DNA from: JANPII01 sp031424915
GTDB taxonomy: Bacteria; Pseudomonadota; Alphaproteobacteria; Rickettsiales; Midichloriaceae
DNA: 6,174 nt
Reading direction: 5' to 3'
Assembly: GCA_031424915.1 (NCBI GenBank)
Contig: JANPII010000025.1
Span: forward strand, 1-6,174
The translations under genes were made by a program, and so were the position numbers. Each line of letters opens with the position of its first letter. The stretch's first letter is position 1. This document shows, one piece after another, positions 1 to 5,169 of this stretch. The notes beneath the pieces were generated by a model, which did not search any database, was not told where the DNA came from, and saw only the letters and a list, made by a program, of their open reading frames with translations.

Positions 1-390
1 TTTATAGTCAGTATAGCCCTCAATACCAAATTCCCTTAAAGCGTCAATAACCCCCTGCTCTATCTGGTAAATAAAACGGCGTATATCTGGCTTGCCATTA
101 TGTAATGTTTTCAGATTCATCATAATATATACTACCCGCTGCCCTGGTCCATGATAAGTATATTTACCGCCACGTTCTACATTATATATAGGAAAGAGCC
201 TGGGGTTAAGGACATCTTGAGGATCAGCCCTATTACCACCAGTATATATGGGGGGATGCTCTAAAAACCACATACAGGGCTCGGCCTGACCAGCAATAAT
301 TGCCTCGACGCGTTCCCTCATCCAAGAATGAGCCACAGGATATGGTACTAGCTGAGAATCTGTTATTATTTTAGACTTATGATCTAACAT
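1..390 (-). CDS. lipB: lipB, octanoyl-[acyl-carrier-protein]:protein N-octanoyltransferase (partial, 3' end beyond window)
   Basis: Only the first 130 residues are present; the frame is still open at position 1. LipB moves the octanoyl chain from acyl carrier protein to the lipoyl domains of enzymes such as pyruvate dehydrogenase; LipA then adds the sulfurs. The family signature is visible: residues 40-51 read MWFLEHPPIYTG, and RGGKYTYHGPGQ falls at 73-84, matching the RGG-x-x-TYHGPGQ substrate-binding motif. The Lys and Cys of the active site lie in the missing C-terminal part (LipB proteins are usually a little over 200 residues). ATG at 390 is the only sensible start, because the upstream coq7 stop TAG (402-400) is in the same frame. 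The ribosome binding site is poor: the AGGTGG inside the coq7 3' end lies over 10 nt away, so translation is probably coupled to coq7. lipA is not in the window. Confidence 0.93.
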   Translation of the reverse strand, partial: MLDHKSKIITDSQLVPYPVAHSWMRERVEAIIAGQAEPCMWFLEHPPIYTGGNRADPQDVLNPRLFPIYNVERGGKYTYHGPGQRVVYIMMNLKTLHNGKPDIRRFIYQIEQGVIDALREFGIEGYTDYK

Positions 391-399
391 AAGGCTTTG

Positions 400-987
400 C
401 TACCACCTAATTGAAATATATATTGCTGCACGGCTAAGGTATCCAATAACTGCATGTATAATGGGATATCCTAGGGCATGCTGTGCTTCATTAGTGACAC
501 CAATATCGTGATGCTCCACTTCTTCTGCCTGAAAAAGCTTTATCTTTTCCTCTAATTCGCGTGTCTGAAAAGTAGAGGAATGGCGTTGTAGCGTACACAA
601 CTGAGAAGCATAATGCTTCTCTATCTCACTTTCTACCGCAACAGTACAGGCCATCGCTGCTTTCGCCCCCATACGCCCAGTAACCCAACCCATAGCATAC
701 CCAAGCAGGTGCCATATGGGGTGCATTATAGTTGGACGAATCTTATGCTGCACTATGGTATGGCTAAAATATTGCAGGTGTTGCTGCTCCTGCTTATACA
801 TATGACGCAGCAGTGGATATATCTTATCATGACGCAATACCGCCATCTGTCCTTGATATATCCGCTGTGCCCCATATTCACCAGCGTGATCTACACGTAT
901 AATCTGCGCAACTAACTGCGGACCTTTAGGATCTCCAGGCAACCAGTTGGGTAAATTTTTAGGTCGTCCACCATGGCTTTTTATCAC
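400..987 (-). CDS. coq7: COQ7-family demethoxyubiquinone hydroxylase
   Basis: This 195-residue protein belongs to the COQ7 carboxylate-bridged di-iron hydroxylases, which use O2 to add the last ring hydroxyl in ubiquinone synthesis (demethoxyubiquinol to demethylubiquinol), at the inner membrane. All predicted iron ligands are visible: E37 in RVDHAGEYGAQRIY, E67 and H70 in EQQHL, E119 in TVAVESEIEKHY, and E156 and H159 in EEVEHHDIG. The C-terminal SRAAIYIS is also typical of the family. Length is normal for the short alphaproteobacterial form. The start is GTG at 987, supported by a strong Shine-Dalgarno AAGGAG (999-994, 6 nt spacing) that overlaps the nagZ stop codon; no in-frame ATG precedes the RVDHAGEYGA core. 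It sits 10 nt after nagZ and 9 nt before lipB, so it is almost certainly co-transcribed with both. Confidence 0.95.
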   Translation of the reverse strand: MIKSHGGRPKNLPNWLPGDPKGPQLVAQIIRVDHAGEYGAQRIYQGQMAVLRHDKIYPLLRHMYKQEQQHLQYFSHTIVQHKIRPTIMHPIWHLLGYAMGWVTGRMGAKAAMACTVAVESEIEKHYASQLCTLQRHSSTFQTRELEEKIKLFQAEEVEHHDIGVTNEAQHALGYPIIHAVIGYLSRAAIYISIRW

Positions 988-993
988 TGCCTA

Positions 994-999
994 CTCCTT
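994..999 (-). promoter_or_regulatory. Ribosome binding site for coq7, overlapping the nagZ stop
   Basis: The minus strand reads AAGGAG at 999-994, 6 nt before the GTG start at 987. It shares bases with the TAA stop of nagZ (1000-998). This decides the GTG start and suggests translational coupling of nagZ and coq7. Confidence 0.8.
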
Positions 1000-2041
1000 A
1001 ACTATTAGCGCTCAAACGTATATGATTATGCGCTTGCATTATCTTTTCCAACTCTGCACTAATTAGCTGGCACTGAGCAGAACTTAGCGGTTGAGCTTGA
1101 TCAAAATGATATAGGCGCACCAACCGTTCAGCAAGTGTAGGTGTTAAGTCATACGCCACATTTGCTGCCTCCTCCATCTCAGCAATATTACCATTACAAT
1201 GCAATATAATATCGCACCCAGCCTGCAAAGCAGCATCAGCACGTTCAGCAATAGAACCCTGCAGCGCATTCATACTTAAGTCATCAGTAATTAGTAGGCC
1301 TGTAAACTCTAGTTCTTTACGCAAGTATTGAATTGCCGCAGGTGATGTTGTAACTGGCTGCGTTGGATCTAAGGCGGTATAAAGCACGTGAGCTGTCATC
1401 GCTGCTGGCGCATCTTTAAAATTTATGAACGGCCTAAAATCTGTTTTTCGCAACACATTTAATTCTGTATCTATAATAGGCAAAGCATGATGTGAATCTT
1501 CTGTGGCACGACCATGGCCAGGTATATGCTTAATAATTGGAGCAATACCACAAGCTTTCATTGCATAAATTACTGCCTGTGCAAGCCTACTGACAATTTC
1601 TGGCGAGCTGCTGAAACTGCGGTCACCTATAATCCCATTTGCACCTATATGATGCAGGTCTAGCACTGGTGTGCAGTTAACATTGATACCCAGATCTTGT
1701 AGCTGCGACCCAATACGCAAATAATTAAGATATACCGCATAACAAGCTAGAGGCAAGTTATATTGCGCTATAGCCCCAAAAACTTCTGCGGGCCAACAGG
1801 CACTTTGATCGAAAGCACTAAGTCGGTTAATGCGCCCTCCCTCTTGATCTATTAAGATTAAAGGGTCATGTGATAACCGACGCAACTCTCGTGTCAATTT
1901 TTTTACTTGACTTACACTCGTACAATTACGAGCAAAGAGTATAAAGCCCACAGGATTATGCAGGTTAATAAACCCCATTTCTTGTGGGGTAAGACTTGTG
2001 CCTGATAATCCAATAATAATATTTTTATTTGCTCGTGTCAT
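998..2041 (-). CDS. nagZ: NagZ, beta-N-acetylhexosaminidase (glycoside hydrolase family 3)
   Basis: This 347-residue GH3 enzyme removes N-acetylglucosamine from anhydro-muropeptides in the cytoplasm during peptidoglycan recycling. No signal peptide is seen, consistent with that location. Diagnostic motifs run in order: IIIGLSGTSLT at 8-18, LIDQEGGRINRL at 63-74, GDRSF at 139-143, and the NagZ signature KHIPGHG at 171-177 followed by D182-S-H184, the Asp/His dyad that acts as general acid/base in this family. MTAHV follows at 215-219, and ITDDLSM at 251-257, where D253 aligns with the catalytic nucleophile. Length is normal. ATG at 2041 has GAGGTG just upstream, with short spacing (4 nt from GAGG); an in-frame TGA lies three codons upstream, so no longer start exists. 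The SPOR gene ends 19 nt upstream. SPOR-nagZ adjacency is common in alphaproteobacteria; the scpA-scpB-tatA genes that often follow are replaced here by coq7 and lipB. Confidence 0.96.
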   Translation of the reverse strand: MTRANKNIIIGLSGTSLTPQEMGFINLHNPVGFILFARNCTSVSQVKKLTRELRRLSHDPLILIDQEGGRINRLSAFDQSACWPAEVFGAIAQYNLPLACYAVYLNYLRIGSQLQDLGINVNCTPVLDLHHIGANGIIGDRSFSSSPEIVSRLAQAVIYAMKACGIAPIIKHIPGHGRATEDSHHALPIIDTELNVLRKTDFRPFINFKDAPAAMTAHVLYTALDPTQPVTTSPAAIQYLRKELEFTGLLITDDLSMNALQGSIAERADAALQAGCDIILHCNGNIAEMEEAANVAYDLTPTLAERLVRLYHFDQAQPLSSAQCQLISAELEKIMQAHNHIRLSANS

Positions 2042-2060
2042 ACCACCTCATCTTTGTTTA

Positions 2061-2867
2061 CTATCTCATACTACAATCTTGTCCTATGCCCTTCAATTTT
2101 TGGCAGATCAAGGTTGCTTGTTTTTGGTTAAGATCAACAGCTACAAGCTTGAATACGGGCTTGCCGTTAGCTGCACTATAGCGAATAACAACATGTTTTA
2201 CCCCATCTAGTATAGGTTGAAACTTGCTGTGTAAGCTACTCCATTTTTGCTCTGCCTCCTGCTGTGTCTTTAACACTCCAAGCGGCAGTTTTATTTTATC
2301 AGCAGTAGGATTGCTTTTTTTCTTAGATACTTCTTTGATTTCTGGCATAGATTCTACTAGTTGCAAAGGTTCGAATACACTACGTACTGTATTCGCTACT
2401 TCTGCCTCGGCTACCTCTGCCATCTGCTTAGCTGGCTTGTCAGGCTGTGGTAGCTCTAGTTCAATCTGTGGTGCTTCCTCTTCCTCTAAACTACCTATTA
2501 CTGCCATAATTTCGGCTGAATTTGTATTAACAGCTGGTACTACAACAATTTCTTCTGCTTGATGTTTATTTTGGCCGAGACTTTTATAAATTTCTTTATC
2601 TTGATTGGAAAAAATTACTCCTCCCGGGTCCAAAGGTTTATGCCGAACAACGCTTAGAGTTTTAGTTACTATAGGCAAGTTATGTATTGGCACTGTTACT
2701 ACCATATATTTGTATGCATAATACCACACTATTGCCAGCAGCAGTACAGATGACGCCAGCCCTCCCCAACTCGCAGCACGCACTACACCATGAGAGTAGG
2801 TTTGCCCTCCCTCAAGCGAGTGCTCTAGATCTTGTATCTTACACTTTAACTCTTCTAATTTTTGCAT
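2061..2867 (-). CDS. SPOR-domain inner-membrane protein (alphaproteobacterial, nagZ-linked)
   Basis: A 268-residue bitopic membrane protein. Residues 1-20 are charged and probably form a short cytoplasmic helix. A transmembrane segment spans about 35-57 (GGLASSVLLLAIVWYYAYKY). A conserved-looking patch KPLDPGGVIFSNQDKEIY follows at 77-94, which from memory resembles a motif of this protein group. Then comes a long low-complexity acidic linker (about 100-185) with EEEE and a run of VAEAEVA. A C-terminal SPOR domain lies at about 193-268 (LPLGVLKTQQEAEQKW ... FKLVAVD ... ICQKLKGIGQDC). SPOR domains bind glycan strands stripped of peptides at division septa, so a periplasmic septal role like that of FtsN is inferred. 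ATG at 2867 is preceded by GGGTGGATAGGAC, a modest ribosome binding site. It is the first gene of the cluster; argS, a frequent upstream neighbour, is not present. Confidence 0.88.
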   Translation of the reverse strand: MQKLEELKCKIQDLEHSLEGGQTYSHGVVRAASWGGLASSVLLLAIVWYYAYKYMVVTVPIHNLPIVTKTLSVVRHKPLDPGGVIFSNQDKEIYKSLGQNKHQAEEIVVVPAVNTNSAEIMAVIGSLEEEEAPQIELELPQPDKPAKQMAEVAEAEVANTVRSVFEPLQLVESMPEIKEVSKKKSNPTADKIKLPLGVLKTQQEAEQKWSSLHSKFQPILDGVKHVVIRYSAANGKPVFKLVAVDLNQKQATLICQKLKGIGQDCSMR

Positions 2868-3229
2868 GTCCTATCCACCCATTATGATCATCTTCTTATT
2901 GCAATACTAGCTGCCAAACAACCATAGTTAGGCTGCTGACGCTACAATTGAAGCTAGCATCACACATAAGTAAACACCAAATGTGCCCCTTAAAAGGTAA
3001 ACTATTATGCTTGATGATGCAAGTACTCTAATTATTTCAAATAGCTATCATAAGATGTAATGTACTTCTTTTTAGCGTAACATGTTGTTTTACCTAGAAC
3101 TTGTATACAAGCAGTGGGGAGAAATTTCGTTATGGTGAGACGTTGTTAGGAAGTGTGACCATCCAAAACCAAATATTTTTCTGGTGTAACAAATAAAAAA
3201 GAGTGTAGCTCAGCTTTACTTTGATAGCA
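2868..3229. other. Gene-free spacer (362 bp) between the pagL-like gene and the SPOR-nagZ-coq7-lipB cluster
   Basis: No open frame with a usable start, ribosome binding site and recognisable product was found on either strand. The promoter of the leftward cluster should lie here. Scattered near-consensus hexamers occur on the minus strand (TTGGCA near 2908, CATAAT near 3006), but none pair at a 16-18 bp spacing, so no promoter is called. A 12-bp palindrome CTTGTATACAAG occurs at 3100-3111, which could be chance. The right end carries a weak terminator-like element. Confidence 0.6.
3195..3220 (-). terminator. Weak terminator-like element after the pagL-like gene
   Basis: About 10 nt after the pagL-like stop, the minus strand reads AGTAAAGCTGAGCTACACT, then C and six T. 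The stem is poor: three pairs, a 2x2 internal loop, three pairs and a three-base loop. The T run and position suit a rho-independent terminator, but the hairpin alone is weak. Confidence 0.25.
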
Positions 3230-3724
3230 CTACATCATGGGTATGCTATATACTAGCCTTAAGTCTTCTATTCCAGGATTTTTCTTGTATATACCGGCAT
3301 TAGAAAGATGGCCTAATGATACACCTAAACGGTGGCCATTTTGCTCAAAGCGGTACCCCACTTCTATAGATGAATAAAACTCAATAGTACCACCCAAGTT
3401 TTTCCCGTTTCCTTTGGAATACGCCCCCATCGCAAGACCAGGAGTGATTGCATACTGCTTATATTCAAAATCTAGATTAAATCCTGTATAAAAGTAACGA
3501 GCGTTATCACCAGTGATAAAAAGCCCTACTTTTGGTACTACGTATTGTGCAGTCTTACCTATGCGTCCTTCTACACCTCCAAGCGAAGTGGTACCTTCAC
3601 GGAGCACTTCAAAAGCACCAACATAGGGTGCTATATATATATCTTGTGCTTCTGCTTTTGAGATGAAACCCAAGAGGGAGGGCAAAAGTACTATCCAATA
3701 AAATCTTCTGTTATCACAATGCAT
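3230..3724 (-). CDS. PagL-family lipid A 3-O-deacylase (outer membrane)
   Basis: The 164-residue precursor has a clear Sec signal peptide: basic RR at 6-7, hydrophobic 8-21, and AEA-Q with likely cleavage after A26. The mature part alternates aromatic and small residues as an eight-strand outer-membrane barrel would. Near the C-terminus, GHRLGVSLGHLSNAGIYKKNPGIEDLRL (split here around residues 130-157) carries the PagL active site: H139-x-S141 with E153 twelve residues after the serine, the same spacing as H126/S128/E140 of Pseudomonas aeruginosa PagL. It ends in YSIPMM, typical of a barrel C-terminus. PagL removes the 3-hydroxyacyl chain at position 3 of lipid A, which weakens recognition by innate immune receptors and changes membrane packing. 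ATG at 3724 has AGAGGA at 3735-3730 with 5 nt spacing. It appears to be monocistronic, with long spacers on both sides. Confidence 0.88.
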   Translation of the reverse strand: MHCDNRRFYWIVLLPSLLGFISKAEAQDIYIAPYVGAFEVLREGTTSLGGVEGRIGKTAQYVVPKVGLFITGDNARYFYTGFNLDFEYKQYAITPGLAMGAYSKGNGKNLGGTIEFYSSIEVGYRFEQNGHRLGVSLGHLSNAGIYKKNPGIEDLRLVYSIPMM

Positions 3725-3729
3725 TTCTA

Positions 3730-3735
3730 TCCTCT
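3730..3735 (-). promoter_or_regulatory. Ribosome binding site of the pagL-like gene
   Basis: AGAGGA on the minus strand, 5 nt before ATG at 3724. It confirms the start that gives a complete signal peptide. Confidence 0.75.
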
Positions 3736-3757
3736 ACTTTTAACTCTTATACTAAGT

Positions 3758-3853
3758 TTAGGAAATAAGTGCACGCTTGAAGCAAGAATTTTTGAGGAAT
3801 TTTGGCATATCTTTGAGATGCCTGTATTCAACATACTGGCGCGAAAATGGCAT
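3758..3853 (-). other. Possible remnant or interspersed-repeat ORF in the pagL-phoB spacer
   Basis: The minus strand carries a 31-codon open frame starting MPFSRQYVEYRHLKDMPKFL and ending ALIS, with a further 14 open codons upstream to an in-frame TAG. Its composition looks protein-like rather than like random AT-rich translation, yet no ribosome binding site precedes the ATG. The same stretch is also open for 50 codons on the plus strand (3719-3871), and it includes an imperfect hairpin (3804-3822, GGCAT ... ATGCC). I do not recognise a family. It may be a decayed gene fragment or one copy of a dispersed intergenic repeat; a functional small protein is less likely. Confidence 0.25.
3804..3822. 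repeat. Imperfect inverted repeat (hairpin)
   Basis: GGCATATC and GAGATGCC pair at seven of eight positions around a TTT loop. It lies inside the possible remnant and is not followed by a T run on either strand, so it is not called a terminator. Confidence 0.4.
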
Positions 3854-3914
3854 GTTAAAATTACCAAATAGGCGCCGCTTCAAATGTATAGTTATTTTCT
3901 AGAATTGGTATTAC

Positions 3915-3938
3915 TTATCTTAACATATGTTAAGATAA
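3915..3938. repeat. 24-bp perfect palindrome
   Basis: The half-site TTATCTTAACAT is followed directly by its exact reverse complement. It lies 18 nt beyond the T run of the phoB terminator and about 190 bp upstream of the pagL-like start. There is no adjacent T run on the minus strand, so it does not look like a second leftward terminator. It could be an operator for a dimeric regulator, a cruciform-forming site, or an RNA hairpin. Confidence 0.85.
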
Positions 3939-3956
3939 CAATGCAAATTTTTGGAT

Positions 3957-3985
3957 AAAAAAAGCCCCTTCCAAGAAGGGGCTTT
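3957..3985 (-). terminator. Rho-independent terminator of phoB
   Basis: AAAGCCCCTT (3961-3970), a five-base loop CCAAG and AAGGGGCTTT (3976-3985) form a 10-bp perfect stem. On the minus strand the stem runs into seven T (3963-3957). It begins 17 nt after the phoB stop. There is no T run on the plus-strand side, so it works leftward only. Confidence 0.95.
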
Positions 3986-4002
3986 AGTGAGAAGCAGCTG
4001 TA

Positions 4003-4770
4003 TTATGCTGCTATGTTCTCTTGTGATACAGGCGTAGTAGGCACACTTACTGAGCGTAGAGTATATCCTGCAAGACGCACAGTCTTGATAACATCTTCAC
4101 CAGTTGTGCTAAACTTCAATAATGATTTACGCAATCTAGTAATATGAACGTCTACTGTACGAGCGCCAACATATACATCTGGACCCCAAATTTTATCAAT
4201 CAGCATTTCGCGTGATAATACACGATTTGGTTGCTCTAGTAAAATTTGAAGAATTTGGAACTCAATTGGAGCGAGTTTGATCTCTTGAGTATTACGGCTT
4301 ACACGATAGCTGCTTAGGTCCATTTCAATATCTACAAAACGCAGTTTCTTTCCAGAGAAAGCAGGACGCATACGGCGGAATACCGCTTTAATACGTGCAG
4401 CTAATTCTGCTGGAGAGAATGGCTTAACAATATAATCATCCGCGCCATGATCAAGGCCAGTAATCCGATCAAACTCCTCACCTTTTGCTGAGACCATAAT
4501 AATTGGAATATTAGCAGTTTCTGGGCATTCACGTAACATGCGGCATACTTCAATTCCGGAAAGACCAGGTAACATGCGGTCTAGAAGAACCAAATCAGGT
4601 TTATTAGCTAGCGCTTCCTGCATTGCATCCTCGCCATTATATACTACGCGTACACTATAACCATCGCGCTGCAGACCGTATTTCAGGACAGAAGCGATGC
4701 TTTCTTCGTCTTCCACAATCATGATGGAAGGCTTAAGTACCTTAGCAGGTATTTTATTAGGGGTGGTCAT
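4003..4770 (-). CDS. phoB: PhoB-type response regulator (OmpR/PhoB family)
   Basis: A 255-residue two-domain response regulator. Receiver domain, about 14-132: acidic pocket E20-D21, phosphoacceptor D64 in LVLLDRMLPG, switch residue S94 in IMVSAKGE, and K116 in DDYIVKPFSP. The winged-helix DNA-binding domain, about 142-240, has the recognition helix ARTVDVHITRLRKSL (203-217) and the wing VRLAGYTL (231-238). The LRFVDIEMDL linker-strand segment and SGIEVCRMLR are typical of PhoB, which in most bacteria answers phosphate starvation through the kinase PhoR. No kinase gene is in the window. The frame stays open upstream to an ATG at 4890, but that extension would cross the promoter at 4836-4808. 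ATG at 4770 has AGAGGA with 5 nt spacing and gives a normal N-terminus apart from a 13-residue lead-in. A 15-residue tail (241-255) follows the DNA-binding domain. Transcription ends at the strong terminator downstream. Divergent from mipZ. Confidence 0.93.
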   Translation of the reverse strand: MTTPNKIPAKVLKPSIMIVEDEESIASVLKYGLQRDGYSVRVVYNGEDAMQEALANKPDLVLLDRMLPGLSGIEVCRMLRECPETANIPIIMVSAKGEEFDRITGLDHGADDYIVKPFSPAELAARIKAVFRRMRPAFSGKKLRFVDIEMDLSSYRVSRNTQEIKLAPIEFQILQILLEQPNRVLSREMLIDKIWGPDVYVGARTVDVHITRLRKSLLKFSTTGEDVIKTVRLAGYTLRSVSVPTTPVSQENIAA

Positions 4771-4775
4771 ATGTT

Positions 4776-4781
4776 TCCTCT
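4776..4781 (-). promoter_or_regulatory. Ribosome binding site deciding the phoB start
   Basis: AGAGGA on the minus strand, 5 nt before ATG at 4770. It selects this start over the in-frame ATG 40 codons upstream. Confidence 0.8.
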
Positions 4782-4807
4782 TGTATGAGTTGTTAAGTTT
4801 GAATCGG

Positions 4808-4836
4808 ATTCTACATCGCTTTATCATAAATTGCAA
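4808..4836 (-). promoter_or_regulatory. Sigma-70 promoter of phoB
   Basis: On the minus strand, -35 TTGCAA (4836-4831, 4 of 6), a 17-bp spacer, and -10 TAGAAT (4813-4808, 5 of 6). Transcription should start near 4800, leaving a leader of about 30 nt before ATG 4770. Confidence 0.6.
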
Positions 4837-4860
4837 TGGGTTACTTAAAAGATATTTTAT

Positions 4861-4899
4861 TTTTATGCTCAATTCTTTAATTTTATGCAATTAAGAATT
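4861..4899. repeat. Inverted and direct repeats upstream of the phoB promoter
   Basis: AATTCTTTAATT (4871-4882), a six-base loop TTATGC, and AATTAAGAATT (4889-4899) form an inverted repeat with a single bulged base. Overlapping it, TTTTATGC occurs twice with a 20-bp period (4861-4868 and 4881-4888). The block lies roughly 60-100 bp upstream of the expected phoB transcription start, where a regulator could bind. No clear Pho box (CTGTCAT repeats, 11-bp period) is seen. The stretch is very AT-rich, so chance is possible. Confidence 0.4.
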
Positions 4900-5055
4900 T
4901 ATTACATTGTATCCATAACCCCTTGTTTTTCCTAGCTTAGAGATATAAAAAGATTAAAGAAAAAAAATCTTACTCACAACAAAGTACATCGAGTTTTAAC
5001 ATATTTATTTCATATTCAAATTAGAGCGAAGACTATATATATTATTGCTTTTGTG
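4900..5055. other. AT-rich intergenic stretch in the phoB-mipZ divergent region
   Basis: Part of the 399-bp gene-free region 4771-5169. No coding signal is seen on either strand. A marginal six-pair hairpin (AAGATT 4950-4955 with AATCTT 4966-4971, A-rich loop) has no clear role. The flanking parts hold the phoB and mipZ promoters. Confidence 0.5.
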
Positions 5056-5084
5056 TTGAGGGCAACTTCAATTTTTTATATAAA
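5056..5084 (+). promoter_or_regulatory. Sigma-70 promoter of mipZ
   Basis: -35 TTGAGG (5056-5061, 4 of 6), a 17-bp spacer, and -10 TATAAA (5079-5084, 5 of 6). The expected start near 5091 gives a leader of about 80 nt. AT-rich surroundings raise the chance of a false match. Confidence 0.45.
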
Positions 5085-5156
5085 TGAAATATATAGATCA
5101 GCGCCTACTTGATGGATTATCAAACTTAGTGTAGTGTTTGTTGCGCTACAACAATT

Positions 5157-5161
5157 GAGGA
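5157..5161 (+). promoter_or_regulatory. Ribosome binding site deciding the mipZ start
   Basis: GAGGA lies 8 nt before ATG 5170. The in-frame ATG at 5134 lacks a Shine-Dalgarno and would add 12 residues absent from the family N-terminus. Confidence 0.75.
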
Positions 5162-5169
5162 ATAAACAT

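Noticed and set aside
613..915. 100-codon plus-strand open frame inside coq7
   Set aside because: It lies antisense to a gene with a full set of conserved iron ligands and has no recognisable motif.
1998..2210. 70-codon plus-strand open frame across the SPOR-nagZ junction
   Set aside because: Antisense to two confident genes, with no conserved features.
2224..2562. 112-codon plus-strand open frame, Ser/Ala-rich
   Set aside because: It is antisense to the SPOR gene; its low-complexity composition mirrors the acidic linker codons.
2687..2887. 66-codon plus-strand open frame over the start of the SPOR gene
   Set aside because: Antisense to the transmembrane segment; its hydrophobicity is a by-product of that.
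3100..3111. 12-bp palindrome CTTGTATACAAG
   Set aside because: A 12-bp palindrome is expected about once or twice in a window of this size by chance.
3022..3160. Minus-strand open stretch of about 37 codons in the SPOR-pagL spacer
   Set aside because: No good start or ribosome binding site, and no recognisable sequence; the length is within chance for this composition.
3735..3775. Possible pagL promoter (TATAAG at 3752-3747)
   Set aside because: No -35 hexamer of reasonable quality lies 16-18 bp upstream, and the -10 would be very close to the ribosome binding site.
4771..4890. A 40-residue N-terminal extension of PhoB from ATG 4890
   Set aside because: It crosses the phoB promoter (4836-4808), is rich in Lys/Ile as expected of translated AT-rich spacer, has no family match, and the internal ATG 4770 has a good ribosome binding site.
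4950..4971. AAGATT/AATCTT hairpin with A-rich loop
   Set aside because: The stem is six mostly A-T pairs with a 10-base loop, too weak to call a terminator or regulatory element.
5134..5169. Upstream mipZ start at ATG 5134
   Set aside because: No ribosome binding site there; ATG 5170 has GAGGA at 8 nt and gives the family N-terminus.
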